Of a stretch of DNA of 64,000 nucleotides, positions 12,457 through 25,999 are shown in pieces. The notes under the pieces were generated by a model. The model did not search any database. It worked only from the letters and a program-made list of their open reading frames with translations, and was not told the DNA's origin. Numbering within the stretch: position 1 is the stretch's first letter; each line of letters begins with the position of its first letter. Made by a program: the position numbers and the translations under genes. Origin of the DNA: Callaeas wilsoni. Lineage: Eukaryota > Chordata > Aves > Passeriformes > Callaeidae. The stretch lies in the NCBI GenBank assembly GCA_013398955.1, contig VWPU01009690.1, positions 153,130 to 217,129 on the forward strand. Direction: 5' to 3'.

Positions 12457-12947
12457 TGTCATGGTTTAGGAATGGCACTACCCAGTTTAGTGCCCCCTTC
12501 CCACAAGGCTCTGCCAAAGCAGACACCACTTGCTCCCCCTGCCTTCCCCTGCTACTTCCTGCTCTATGGAAAGAGCTGGGAATTGGAGGCACAAAACGTA
12601 AAAAACTCACGTCAAGAGCAATTTATTGGAAACGGTTTTGGGATAAGGAAATGAACAGTAACAGCAACAATATTAATAATAAAAGTATAGAAAAAAAGAG
12701 GATGATTCACAGTCAAAAATGCTCATTGCACAGCCTGACCCAACCTGACTGCTGCCACGTTTTCCCTACTGGAAAACATGCCTCCTACCCCAAAAGTGCG
12801 TGAGAGAGTCCCTTTTCCTCAACTGTGGCAATGACATAAGATGGTCTTGAATAATATTAGGGTCCCGGCCATGCCCACACTGCCCCAAACTGTGCCCCGT
12901 CATGGCTACTGCAGAAAATGGAACTGTCCTTGGCTGAAACCAGGACA
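12457..12947 (-). mobile_element. solo LTR of an avian endogenous retrovirus, minus strand
   Basis: Read on the minus strand this 491-bp element starts TGTCCTGGTTTCAGC and ends CTAAACCATGACA, giving the TG...CA termini of an LTR. TGTCCTGGTTTC is a start I recognise from common bird ERV LTRs. The flanking five bases are AGTCC on the left (12452-12456) and AGTAC on the right (12948-12952), a target-site duplication with one mismatch, as expected for an old insertion. A minus-strand AATAAA at 12622-12627 fits the LTR polyadenylation signal. No internal viral region or second LTR is adjacent, so it is a solo LTR left by recombination between the two LTRs of a provirus. The exact family was not checked. 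Confidence 0.78.
12622..12627 (-). promoter_or_regulatory. polyadenylation signal of the solo LTR
   Basis: AATAAA on the minus strand, inside the LTR and in the expected downstream half when read in LTR orientation. It may still act as a cryptic poly(A) site for minus-strand transcripts. Confidence 0.55.
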
Positions 12948-12952
12948 AGTAC

Positions 12953-14265
12953 TCTTCCACCAGCCTAGTGGAGTTTGGTGTCTCGGTGACTTTCCAGACA
13001 GCCAGTGCTTCAGCTGATTAAATTCTTAATTCCAATACCTTCTCTATAATATCTGTCAACCTTTGCTTCTAATGTCTTTGCAAATTGCAACCTAATTCTT
13101 CTTGTCTGGTGTGGTATTTTGTGGTAGCCTGCTTATAATTTGTTGCATACAGAGTGGCTAAAGAGAAAATCAGGCTCATCAACAGTTTCACAAAGGCTGC
13201 TGCAATGTGGAAGATACATACTTAAGGCAAAATTGAACATGAATTTTTAAGACATAAATTTAGACCTAAATGTTTAAATACTATTTATTTCACACTTTAT
13301 ACAAATTTAAATCTAAATTATTATATTCATACATAAAATAAATTTTTAAAATTTTTGATTGTGACTGTCACTGCTAAAAACATTTAAAAAATACTAATTT
13401 GTACTTCAGATTTGGGTCTATAGGCTACATATGGGTGTCTGTTGCTCATCATTGTTGTGTCAAAAAAAAAGATACTGAAAGCAGCATTTCCTAAAACTAC
13501 ACTTTCATACCTCCTTTAATTCATGGACTTCTTTTTGTCGCAATTTAATAAAGTACTGTGTGAAAAGTAGAATTGTGACACTGAGAATAAAGGAGGAGTC
13601 TCTTCATAGAAACTTTCTCACTCTGTTCTCCACTGGGATGCAAATTCCTTCAGGCAGCAGCAGGCATGTACTATACAAGTGGAGAATCAAGATTCGTGTA
13701 TCTGCTCATTTTTCATTTTTAGTGCTTGTATGTCTGCAAGAGACAAATTGTAATGGTTTTGCAGGCTGGAAAGAAGTCCAACCCTCAATTTATCTCATTC
13801 ATACATGGTAGCTAAGCAGATTATACAGCGATTAAAAAGTGCTATAGTTCAATAGCACCCTATTTTTCAATATGGAGTGCCTATTTCTTATACCATATGC
13901 AAACTGATTTGAGATATTTAGAAAGTTAAAAATTTTAGAAATGGTAGCAGTTTGTTAGAGAAAAGAAAGGAAAACATAGACAATCTTATAATTGAAATAT
14001 TTTATCCTGGGGAGACCACTGATAGCATTGAAGCATCATTGCTGTGAGGAAATCTGCCTTCCCATCACTCTGCCATGCATATAGCAATAAAATGAAAGAT
14101 GGAATCTTGTTTATTACAGAAAAAAGGCAAATAGCAAAGACCAAATGTGGCCAGGAGAGATAGGAAATAAGAATGATTTTATAGAGAGCATGGTAATTAT
14201 GTCTAAAATTGTTTTTCTTTTGAAATGCATTAGACTGGACCTAAATGTAAAATCTGTTTCTTAAC
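12953..14265. other. AT-rich non-genic stretch
   Basis: No gene or repeat recognised. Very AT-rich around 13220-13400. The open frame at 13560-13811 on the plus strand has no motif and no convincing splice context. Confidence 0.55.
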
Positions 14266-14678
14266 TAGTGAGTCCAGAGGAGATTCATAAAGATCAGAGA
14301 GCAAGAGCACCTCTGATGAAGCCAGTCTGAATCCATTTGGGTTGTTCTGCTGGAGAAGACTCCAAGGGGGCCTTATAGCAGGCTTCCAGTACATAAAAAG
14401 ATCTAGAGAAAGGCCATAGAAGGGCATTTTACAAGGACATGTACTAATGGGGAGTGGTTTTAAGTTGAAAGAGGGCACATTAGATATTAGGGAGAAATTC
14501 TCTGCTGTGGTGGTGAGGTGCTAGAACAGATTTCCCAGAGAAGTGATAGAAGCCCCATCCCTGAAAGTAGTCAATGTCAGGCTGGATGGAGCTTTGAGCA
14601 ATCTATCAAGTGGAATATGTCCCTGCCCATGGCACAGGGCTGGGAACTAGATGATTCTATGTCCATTATGTCCATTAA
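14266..14678 (+). mobile_element. CR1 LINE 3' end, plus strand
   Basis: A 5'-truncated CR1 copy. It begins within the reverse transcriptase C-terminal region ('gagtccagaggag', then 'gcaagagcacctc') and runs through 'gttgttctgctggag', 'ggttttaagttgaaagagg', 'gaggtgctagaacag' and 'ggctggatggagctttgagc' to 'ggaactagatgattctatg'. The tail has a short 'tccattatg' duplication. All these blocks occur in the same order in CR1 consensus copies. Moderate divergence suggests mid-age. Confidence 0.93.
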
Positions 14679-14689
14679 AAGCTATGTAA

Positions 14690-15691
14690 GAAGAAGCAAA
14701 AGTATGAGTGTAGAAAGTGGAGCACTGATGGGACAGTGGTAGTTTGACCTCTTGTTTACAAAACCAGAAGGAAAGTTAAGAGAAAAATTGCATTGGAGAT
14801 ATGTGTCCTGTAGTACCAAAGCTGGAAAAAGATTCTGATTAAGCAAAACACACAAATTAATATTTTTCAAGTCAATAAGTGCAGCCCGAAGAACACATTA
14901 ATTATGGCATTTACGTGCATTTAGAATCATGAAAATTGAGCATACTGAGGATTAGTATATTGAAAAGTAGAGTGCAGGGACTGAGGACATTAGGCAAGTG
15001 GCAGATTTTCAGTGCCTTTTTTTTCCACTTGTTTTGGCTTATGATTTATCTTCAGCAAAGCCCTTCTTAAGAAGGCCTTCAAATTTAATTAGTGTTCTAC
15101 AAAATGATGGTGATAATCTATAGAAAACTAATACCATTTAGAGATTAATAGTGCTGTATTACTTAGGTTCTTCAAGTAAAACAATGCAAGTAGACATTTA
15201 GACAATTTGGCACTTCATTCTGTAGGATTATTCGAAGTACAGAGGGCTATATTTTATTACTAGTCTTGCTCACACCCACCAAGACATCTTAAGTACATTT
15301 TAGCACTAGTTGAGAAAGAAGAATAAACTACAACTAACCAAATGTATAGTCTTTAAGAAAAGAAAAGGTAATATTTGTAAGGGCTTAATTGTTTACATAA
15401 TGTTGCTAGCTTTGATGAATAGAAGCAAATTTTTGACTTACATATTTTACTCTAGATGTTACAAAGGTACATAAATACTTAAAAAAATACAAAGTAGTAG
15501 AAAAAGTACATCACACATTGCACGTAAGGGTTTTAAAGAGTGTGGTTTAAATGGAAAAATAGGTTTCAATAGATGCCACCAGCAACTTACAGCAATAGGT
15601 CTTTTAGAAATGCATTTTACTATAAATAAAAACCATTCCATAGTTTAAATAGAGTGCTCCTGATAATCTGCATGTAATTTTCAGCACACAC

Positions 15692-15747
<56 letters not shown>

Positions 15748-18700
15748 GCTCTAATGTTTTCTCTGAATATTAACCTCAAGTGTGTGTTATCTCCCTATAT
15801 TTTTTAACTGTTGAAGAACAGCTACCATGGAACTACTGCTGCATGAAGTCATACCCCAGATTTCAGACCACTAGCTTCAAAGAAGGAAACTGTCTATCAT
15901 CATCCCAGAGATTCTTGTTTCTATGAAGAACTTCAAAGGAAGTAGATTCAAAACCCAGCAAAAGGAAGTCAAGTCCGTTCAAATTGAAGAAAAATGGCGA
16001 TATTTACTACAATAAGATTTTCAGCTCATTCATTGATATTTAGAATGGGCAGCAAGAAATAAAAAGCATGCATTTTCTTCACAGTGCTAAGGATTTGAAA
16101 AATAGGCTTTTAAAAATGTCTGGAAACAGTGCTTCCTTTCTAGGCAAGATACAATTGAAAAATACTGGGGACATCATTAGAAAAACACTTCTGGAGGATG
16201 CTGGACTATTGCCTGGCCCAGTCATTTCTAAATAGATATAGGTGAAATATAAAGATTATTTCATGCTAGACTTCAGCCAAAGAACCCTCAAAATTAACTG
16301 TATCTTATTCTGCATGGAAAAGACTCTTAAAAGAGTACTTTTTTTTCTTACTTAATTTTGCAACAAAGATTTGCTGAAGAGGATAGGGCATATAATCTGA
16401 CCTAACAGTCTTGGCCTTATTTTAAAGACCAAGCAAGCTGCTGTAGCACAAACCTTAAAATTAATAGTGTTTTTACAAATAGATGAAATACAGTTATTGA
16501 AAGACACAAATTAATTTGGAGTAGTTTTCTATATCTCTGAGGATGGTAATTTAGTCTAATGGGAATTTAATAACTCATATTTAACACATTACTAATCTGC
16601 TGTTTTGCTTACAGTAAACAAGAATTACTGAGATTATAAATCACTTATTTAAAAGGAAATCTCGAATTCCATGGAAAACCTGTTTTAGCTGAAAAAGAGC
16701 AGGTAGAAGCAGTTAGCCTTGTTGTTTTCAAATGATTTCATTTTTTGTTTTCATGTCTTGTACATAAGTAAACATAGTTAATTAAGGCATCCTCCCTCCC
16801 TGTCTGTCATACCACAGCTGTAAAAGCTAGATTACTGCATTTAGTCATAGCTCTGAGCTAGGTCCAGCACAGTGCAGCGCTGCATCGAGAGGCAATTTAG
16901 ACAATTTTTGGGAGGCATCCGTACAAGACAGTGCGCTGTATCTCTTGAAAGTAAGAAAAAACCACTCTGGGAACTGTAGAGTCCTACATTTTTTCTGATT
17001 CCTGTATCCCCCCTGTGGTTTTTAGGTTAAAAGTCCCAGTGTATGAGTCTCAAATCAAATTGCTGACAGTAGGTGGCAGCCCACTGATAGACCAGGGGAA
17101 CTTCTCCTGCCCACCTTGGTAAGATATTAGAAAAGACCACAATCTGTTCCTTATATAGGCAAAAGACATTCTTCTTAATATGCATAGAAGTATACATGAC
17201 ACCTGCATAAATGAGTGTTGCCTGAATGGTAAAGAATTGATGTTTCGATTTCACCTGCAGGCATCATAATTTTTACTTCGCATAACAAATACATAACTAT
17301 AAAAATGAGAAGTTCAGACAGGTTAGTATAGTTACCTACATGTTAATTCACACTTTGTGCAGCAAGTCAGCAGTGTGATTTTCCCATGAACTTTCTGAAT
17401 ATCAAGCTAGTACAGAAACATGTCAGAGTAAGGTATTTGCAGAATCATAGCATTTGACTAATTATTTTTCTTGAGTTTTGCATTTTTTTAGATTTTTCGA
17501 TACTGATTGTTTAATTGTCACTTCTTTAATACCTCGATTGCCAATGCAAATTTAGTAATTGAAGGAAGAGTCATTCAATAATTCATTGCTATTTTATGTT
17601 CTCTGGGCAAAATTTTAGTCACAGCATTTTGCTGAGTAGAAGTATACATAGGAGTATACTGTTACTGAGGAACTGGACATAACTATAATTTAAGACTTTT
17701 TTTCTTTTGGGTGGGACATATTTGAAGAGCTGTGTACATCTCTGCTTTGGAAGATTGACAACAGGGAGTCTACATCATGGAAAGAACCTGTGAAGGGCAT
17801 ACGGTAAGGCTGGGAGTCTGAACACAACTTGTGAGATATATCTTTGTTATTCATATTCATATAGAGATAAAAAGTCCAGCTTAAAACTTATTGTACCAAA
17901 TATAGTATCTGCTTATTCAAGAGCAACATCTGTCCTGAAAGAATAAGACAGTGCCCAGCATGTTTGTATCTTCTTGACTATAAGGCAATGATTTAAAGCT
18001 GTTTTGAACTTCACAGTTTGGACAAATTTTGTTGAAGCTACATCTGTAATGGTATAATCCATCTTGGATAATAATAGTGCCTTAAATAATGGGTTACAGG
18101 TTTTTTAAAACTGAAATGTGTAAAAGCAAGAAACAGAAGTAAAGCTAAATGAGCTGTCAGCTTCTTTTATTTAAGCAATCATGTGTGCTTTAATAGAACA
18201 ACAGGTTAAATAGCCAACAAGCCACTCTCACATATGGAAAAAATGTTATGAACAGCCATTAAAGTGAATTCTAATTACAGTTCAAAGGGACAAACAGAAA
18301 GTGTGAAAGTGATCAGAATTGAGAATATCAAACATGCTAGTGCATGCTCTTTTTTTTTTAACTTCATGTCATCTGTCTGTCTAATGAACAGTCCAAAATA
18401 AGATTCTATGACATGGGTTACTTTGTCAGATAAGCAATGCTGCATTAATATATTCTTGAGCCCTGAACATAAAAAGATATACTTTGAATTTTGTAAATTG
18501 ATAACAATAAATATACCATTTTTCAAGCTCAGTTATCAGTATCAGGATAAAAAAACCCAGCAGAGATATATCAGGAGCAGGTCATACACTTTATTAGCAG
18601 CTCTTTTTAGGCTTAAAAATATCATCTGAAAATGTATTTCTTATGTGATATTCCTGTGTATGTTTGCAGTGTGAACTTCTGAAGTACATCTGCATAGAAC

Positions 18701-20900
18701 TTGAGCTCTGAAATGGCTAATCCTCTTATAATTCTTACCTAAAGCTACTTTATGGATGATGAATAATAGAATGACAAAAAAATACACAGATGTATAAAGA
18801 AATGTTTATCATCTACTAAAAAAATAATGGTTGAAATTGACGGTGGCTGAGAACTCTAATTTGCAACATAACTGGATTTGCAGGCACCCTGCTAAGGAGA
18901 ACAGTTTTAGATACTCCCGTTAGTTGCTGATGGACGTCATGCTTGCTCCAGCTGTCAGGAACACAGCTGTTCTGTTTCCCTTTGAGTGATCAGTGCTGCT
19001 GATGCCCTCCAGCCAGCATGTTCTTTGATAAGGTCCAACGGAGAGCTGTGAATGAGCTGAATGCTGGGCTTCTTACAGCGAAATGCAAAAACAAATTTCA
19101 CAACAAATTACATTTTCACTGCTGCCTGATGTCACCCAATTAGAATGGGTTGAATTTGTTCTAGTACAGTGGCTTGGAAGAATCACAGTGGAACAGTTTT
19201 TTTCTTATGATTGTTAAAGCAATTTTAGGGAAATGTTGCTTTCTGTTACAGAAGATATTGTCATAATATGCTCTGTAACCATCTAAAATAAAAGAACTCT
19301 ATCTGAAGAGTTACATTTTGTAACTTCAGTTTGAAAGATATGTCGTCTTGATCTGATTGCATTGGTAGGAAGAACAATACTGATAAAAAATCATTAAAAC
19401 AGTCCCTATATTTTCCTTCTTAGTTATGTGGAAAATTTATTCTTTTGCTACTCCTTCAGAAATGCATGCAGATGAAATGCCTTCCCTCATGTAGATACAG
19501 ATAAGTATATAATGCTCAGAAGAATTTCCAAATGGGTTTTCTAAGTGGGCGGAAGTAATGAAGAAATCTTGATGTCAAATAAAGTAGTTATCTAGGTGTG
19601 TACAGGATGTTTAAGAACTATGAAAACCATTAAAGCAGTATCAGAAACACAGAAGAAGCTATATATGTCATATCTGAAAACCATATATGATGTTTACTGT
19701 GAAGACAGACAAAATTTGGGGAAAAAAACAAGGTTTCTTCAATCTGAACATATTCTATTAACTTCAATGTTTTTTCATCAATGCTTAAGTCTTGTAGTGT
19801 TATGATTTTTGTGGGCCAAAATGTCACATTGTGTAAACCAGTGCCAATGCATTCCTTTACAAGCAGCGTATCTGTGTGAGTATTTTTTTCTGAATATGGG
19901 ATGCACCCAACTCTCTGGAATTAGTTTTAATTAATCTTTTTGTCAGGGAATTCAAAATCTTATCTCTCTGAAAAGTAAAAAACATTTAGAGTATTCATCA
20001 TATGTTTTTTTCAAAGTGATAAGCTGTCATCATACAGAAAGTAATTATTTTCTCTTTTCTAAATATTTCAAGTTTTCGGTGGTAATGTTCTGTACCTTAA
20101 AACAAACTCTTTAAACAACATTTTACACGTTATTTCAAAGACCATCCTTCTATCTATTTTTGCTCTCCATTTCCCTATTATTCTAAAAATACTCACTGTT
20201 GGTTTACAAATCTGATTATTCTTACACTGAATGGACTGAATAAATTTTGCTTCTAAAACATTCTCATTTGACCAGTTAAATAAACACCTGGAAAAATTAT
20301 TTCTCTAGGTCAGTCTCTTTATCAGTCTAACAGGAAAATCTCTTTTGAAGTTTCAAACACCCTTTCCAGGTTAGAGTAACACCCATTTGGTAATGGTTCA
20401 AGGTTTTTGGAAATTTGGGAATTTATAGAAGACAAAAATAGGTAGTTGCCAAAAGGCTCTGGAGCACAGTAGATATTTTCTTTGTGAAGGACTCTGTTTC
20501 AGAAATGAACCTGAGATCCCAGAAATGAGATAAAATATCACACTGTAATGATTGCAGTATCAGCCGCATATAACACTGCAAACATGTATGAAAATGGTCC
20601 AGGAAAAGAGAGCCGTGTAGAAGACACTGCATGTGCAAAGGGAAGGAAGAAATTTAAAAAACTGAAATCACTAAGATAAATAATGTTGTATGGTTGTTAG
20701 ATACGGTAAGATGGTGCTTTTTGACATTTTCTGGAGGTAGGCTCTAAGATGTCTATGTCCCAGTGTACCAAGGTACTTTATTTCTGGCCTCTAATGCAGT
20801 TTTCTCTAACTAGGTGCAATTGTACGTGCTAGGATTGCACGCGAGTGAATGCCATAGTCCCTGATATATCCTTCTCCCTGTTAATGCCTTCCCATTCTCT
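14690..20900. other. AT-rich non-genic stretch
   Basis: No gene recognised. It holds a hexanucleotide microsatellite at 15685-15747 (listed). GC-richer islands at about 16840-16940 and 18840-19080 contain no open frame of note. They could be conserved noncoding elements, but that cannot be judged from one sequence. A plus-strand frame near 17710-17815 ends at a donor-like ACG|GTAAGG but lacks a good acceptor. Confidence 0.5.
15685..15747. repeat. (ACATAT)n microsatellite
   Basis: About nine to ten nearly perfect copies of ACATAT, led by a short CA run. It probably varies in length between individuals. Confidence 0.97.
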
Positions 20901-20911
20901 TTCTCCCGCAG

Positions 20912-21016
20912 ACATAGACTTATAACATGCATGGTGATAAACACTGGATGGTGAAAGAAGCTTCCCCAAACCACCCGTGAATCATCCAACACTTCCAGAG
21001 ACTGCCTCTCTGGGAC
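20912..21016 (+). other. candidate noncoding exon
   Basis: A very strong acceptor (TTCTCTTTCTCCCGCAG) at 20895-20911 precedes a 105-nt segment ending at a donor-like GGGAC|GTAAGT. All three frames contain stops, so if it is transcribed and spliced it would be an untranslated or long-noncoding exon. A second plus-strand candidate exon lies 1.4 kb downstream at 22387-22450. Splice-site resemblance alone is weak evidence. Confidence 0.25.
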
Positions 21017-22386
21017 GTAAGTCTTGCAGGGATCATATGTGTCTCCACAATGTTTAGCGCTGTGACCCTTAGCAGTTCTGAATCTATGCAGTAAGACAAC
21101 ACATGACAGTAGGACAAAACATAGAGTGCTAGGTTAGTACAGCGTGAAATATGATCAATAAAGTCTCTAGCAATAAAGTAAATTATTGAGCCAAAGTGAC
21201 TTGGTGTGGGAGTCTGGGAACACAGCAGTGATAAATGTGGAAAGCACTTCATTGAATTACCTTGCTCAGTACTATTGCTCGCAATTCCATCTTATTCTAC
21301 TAACTCTTCAACAATTTATCATTCTATTTTTCAGCAATTTATAAGACATTTAGCAAGGGAGCACCAGGGCTACCTAGGTGTTTCTCCATGTTCTCAAATC
21401 AATCACTTTGTAGTCATTATTATGGTTAGTATAAGAAATTATGCTTGTTATTAGAGAAGCTCAATTCTATAGGTTTAATATTTTCAACAAGGCAAACATT
21501 TTTTTAAAATCTCATAAATCATGTTTCAGAAGTTTTACATTGTATTCTACAGAAGACAGAGGCAAATAACCTTCCAGTTCTTAACTTTCCAATACCCTAT
21601 GGAAATCCCAGAATTACAGAATAATACAATGAATGATACGGGAAGAGACTTCTCTGGAATAATGGAAGGATGTGCAGGACCTCAGGTGGCTCGTTAAGTC
21701 AAGTTTTAAATATATATATGGAGAGGGAAATGTCAAAAAAATCTGTGATCGGCCTTTTGCAATATTTGATTAACCCGTTCAAGTGTTTGAGCAGTGTCTG
21801 TTTAAAGAAAAAAATCCTATATTCCAAACTGTGTCTGCTGCCTCTTCTCTTTGCACGTCTCTGAGAAAAGTTTGTTTCCATCTTCTTTAAATCTTCTTAT
21901 TAGGTAGTTAGCTCTTTTTAAAACCGAACAAAGCCCAGAGAACTTGCTCCATGATACTCCTGTGGATTGAGATGAGGCTGACTTACAACTCACTGTATCT
22001 CCCCTCTAGTGTTTTTTAAAGATGTGCATTTTTCTGTTTCCAACTTCGATGTGTTAAGGACACTATTTCCAATAGGAATTAAAGGAAACTATTCAGGTGA
22101 CTTTGGCCTAAAAATTCCCTCCCACCAGTAAAACTATGTCAGCATCTGCAGAGCATGCAAAGATCGGGCCTGCTTATAAACTGATATATAGAGACAGTTA
22201 TTTCCGCTTTTGTGCTGGAAACTTGAGTAGATACATAGCGCTATCAATATCATTAAATAGGAAGCAAGCTAACTTTTCTGTAATACACATATTTCACATA
22301 GACCTTCAGCACTTTTTAGGCTTGTACTGTAATCGGTCTTTTTCTTGCTGGTGACATTTATATACATCTGCTCTCTATTTCTTTAG
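21017..22386. other. non-genic stretch between two candidate exons
   Basis: No gene or recognisable repeat. If the flanking candidate exons are real, this would be their intron. A frame at 22136-22354 is open but without motif. Confidence 0.4.
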
Positions 22387-22450
22387 TATTCTATGAAAAC
22401 ACCACATTAAATATTCATGGCATACACAATTTGAGGCTGTGCTGCCAAAG
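22387..22450 (+). other. candidate exon (64 nt)
   Basis: The acceptor (CTGCTCTCTATTTCTTTAG) and donor (CCAAAG|GTAAGTAG) both match vertebrate consensus closely. One frame, entering in phase 1, is open across all 64 nt and reads FYENTTLNIHGIHN, then LRLCCQ. The other two frames have stops. I recognise no protein, so it may equally be a long-noncoding RNA exon. Confidence 0.33.
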
Positions 22451-22511
22451 GTAAGTAGATAAGAGACAAAACTCTCAATTTCTAACATAAACCATAATGA
22501 ACCGCTGAAGT

Positions 22512-22528
22512 TAGAAAGAGAGAGAGAG

Positions 22529-22575
<47 letters not shown>

Positions 22576-22601
22576 AGGAGAAAGAAAGAAAGAGAAAGAA
22601 A
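22512..22601. repeat. (GAAA)n / (GA)n microsatellite
   Basis: A GA run passes into about 16 near-perfect GAAA copies with one GAAGGA interruption. All purine on the plus strand. It begins about 60 bp after the candidate donor site at 22451. Confidence 0.97.
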
Positions 22602-25600
22602 ATGCTGTGTTCTCGAAGTATGCAAATCGAATAAGCAGGTAGATAGTTTTCTACCTACAAAACGAGAAACATTTGTATGATTTTATTTTAAGCCTTCATA
22701 CACAATTTATTTCACACAGCAATATTCAGATTTATGTTTGTTTCCTTCATGGATAATTTACTAGTAAAATTATGACAACTGAATAGCATTATGACCAAGT
22801 ATGGCCATCTTCAGTGTAAAGAAAATGTTGTTGAGTTGTAGAGATCATGACATGCACAGGCTACTCACTATTCAAGCTGCTATATACAAGTTAATGTAGA
22901 AAACTATATGCAAGTGCTCTACAACAGGCAAACCTGGAATCTCAGAGATTGCTAACCCATGAAACAAAGTGTCTGTTTGCAAAAGCACAGCTGCTATTAG
23001 AGGCTAGCTGCAGTCAGGGTACAGAACCAGAATAAAGGTACTGTTTCATATGAGTTGCTTGATCGTGCTAGATCACTGGGGACCAGGAGGACTAGATGTG
23101 CTCTGTGCTAGAACACAGGATTGGGTGAGCACTGTGAGCAACTCAATGAGGCTGTCTAGTCCTCAGAGCTCTGGGCTATCAGGATAAGTTATGTGTTTAT
23201 TGTCTCATACAAGGCACAGATTTCTCTGTAAAAGTTCTGATAGCCACAAGTCAGTTCTTCTACATGCACTGAATTCTGTCTATCCACCTATTGGTCTACC
23301 AGCCTATCTACCCTAGTATGTGTGGTGGACAGTCTGCCCGGTTTTTGTGAACACTAACAGAAGATGTGAAACACCATAAAAGTCGTGAAGATTATGAAGT
23401 TTAATAAATGCATTGCTTATCTATCCTTGGATAAATGTATAGACAGAGCGTGCCAAGTAATAATTAACCTATATAGTTGAATGGAAGGATATTGCCATAC
23501 ATTCATATCCTTAGATAGCTGTGTAATACATGACAAAATGGCTATCTCAAAATGCAAGCACTTCATAATAAACATTCCCCACAGAGATGCCTTATTGCTA
23601 TTGCAAAGAGTCTTTATTATAGGAAGTTCTTTTGTACAAGAAGAAGATGGATTTGGCACTTTAGCATGTTAAACAGCAGTTTCATCGGAGCTGTATGGTT
23701 TACAAAAGATTAATCTATCCCCTTAGAATATTCATGAATCAATAAGAATGTTCCCTAAGTCCAAGCAATATTACTGCTGTTGACTAAATGAGGTGCTTTA
23801 CATTCTAGTGAACCAGAACTTACTCCCCACAAAGTATGTATTTTTGTAAGGTGTTTATTTATGTTTTAAGGGACAGGAGAAATGGAGTCTCTGTGTTTCA
23901 TTCATCCTATGCTGTACAACTGTCTTGTGTTTGTATTCAAAGGATAAATCTCTGCTGAAACAGTTAGGTAAAATATTTGCTTCTACCAGAAGGAAGATCA
24001 GAATAAAAAAGAAGTTTCAGCTTCCAGAGGAAATCACTGCTAATGCCAATCATATGCATATTGTTAATTATAGTGGCATACTGAAAAAAAGGGGATTATA
24101 AACTCTGTCTCTGTGGTGTAGAGTTAGGCTGAGTAGTTTTGTAAATTACTTATTCATTGATTCCCTACTTTTGTTTTCTGGAAGTCCAGTTTCCTAAAAA
24201 CTGGCTTTTTGCCTGCACAATTGAAAGTAATGCATCATATTAACATTAGCATGTTAATAAAATGAAAACTAATTAGAAACTCAGCAAATATAGCCTAATC
24301 CAGATAGCAGCATCTCATTAACAGGGCAAGATATTTCTGTTGCTTTTTGTCTTGTGTTCATTTCAGTTAACAATTTTTAATAAGTGTTCTTAACTCAGCT
24401 CTCCCTTTAGAAATTTATTCTAGTCTGGGTGGAAGCAGTGTGATTTATTCCACCTCTCCCTGATCAGATGAGGAATGAAAACAGGAGCAATGCATCAAAG
24501 GGTCTCCTCTCCTCATTCTAAGGGTAAGTCATGATTGCTTCACAATGTGATGAAAAATTTTACTGAGCTTTATTCTAAGTGCAACATTTCTCTAGTTACA
24601 CTGCAGTACCATTGGTTTGTAAAATACAAGATTTGCAAGCTCAGAAAACATCATATTAAGGGAAAGGGTTCTTGATTACAGAGCCACTTAATGTAGAGCA
24701 TACACTGGGGCGATATTATTCCTTTCACAATGGTGCTACATGAAGGGTCAAAGATATGCTGAAGTGTTCAAGTAATTTCACCAGAGGTAGTGTACTAGGA
24801 GCTTTATTTGGCAATGACCAGGGCCACTCAATCACATAAACTTCTGAGAATCATGGAAAGAGGCAGGATGCAGTCAAGGAAAGGGGTTCGCCTTCATTCC
24901 TACACCTCTGGCATCTGCAGAACAGTACAGAATTTGTGGGAGAATAGCTAGCAGATGATGGTAGGTAAATTTTCTGGTTAGTCATTTAGTTCCCATCTGA
25001 ATTTCAAAATGCCTTGCAACAGCAATGTAAAGTTCCGGGGAAAGGATTCCAGATAAATGAGTGCTAATTGGAGTGGCCTTCTAGTAGATATTCTACACAG
25101 TTAACCATGGGATTGCCAAGGGACAATGTGAAAAGCAGCTGTTTTCTGATACCATCTGCAAAAATGCCTATCCTACCCGTTCCATGTGCTGCTATTACAG
25201 AAGAGTTACAGATTTACAGAGAATAAAACTGTGAAAAACTGAAATGGAAGTCTCTCTTTCTGAATCCTGCCTGAATTGGTTACCCCCTGCTCATGTAAGT
25301 GGAGGGCACAATCTGGGTATGAGTGTCTTGATTTGCTATTACTGAACAGCTAAAAGGGATAGGGAAGCTGAGCAGGAGGTGGAGCTGTTTTGAAGGTTTT
25401 AATCTGGTTTCCAGGGAAACCTATTTTTCAGTTATTTGCACGTTCAGCACATCTGGTTCATTTGGACTCTGGCTTTTTGAAAGTGATGAATGTGTCATGG
25501 GAAAAATGAATGAAAAAATAATTTAAGGAATTAATGGGATGGAAGGAACATGGAATTATTTTAAAAATGCAGCTATGTTTTCCCTCTCCTGTTTCTCACC

Positions 25601-25999
25601 CCCCTCTCTTGCCTTGTTTTTAAATACAAACTGGATAATATTTCTTCCATATTTTGCAAAGGTCTCAGGACCATAAAGAATGGCCATCCTCTTAACTGAA
25701 ATAATAGATTTAAAAAACATGTATATCTTTATATTAGTATTACTAACACAAATAATGATTATTGACTCAAATGGCTACATTCCTGCAAGGGGAAATACAG
25801 ACTGAAGAGAAATGGAAATCTGAACAAAAGATGAATATACTTGTGTATATGTTGACAGAAAACATTCTTATCAAAATAGAAATAATTTTTGTTTCAGAAG
25901 AACAGCTATAGTAGAAGATTGCTGGTAATCCAGATATAAACATATCAGAAAAACCAGAAAAATACCTGGTCAAATAGTCTCATGTAAGGAGTCTGTGAC
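22602..25999. other. AT-rich non-genic stretch
   Basis: No gene or confident repeat. A donor-like AAGG|GTAAGTC near 24520 follows a fair acceptor near 24465, and the segment between opens with ATG but stops before the donor. The remainder shows nothing recognisable. Confidence 0.5.

Noticed and set aside
17705..17813. Plus-strand open segment ending at ACG|GTAAGG
   Set aside because: The upstream acceptor is weak and the frame has no recognisable product.
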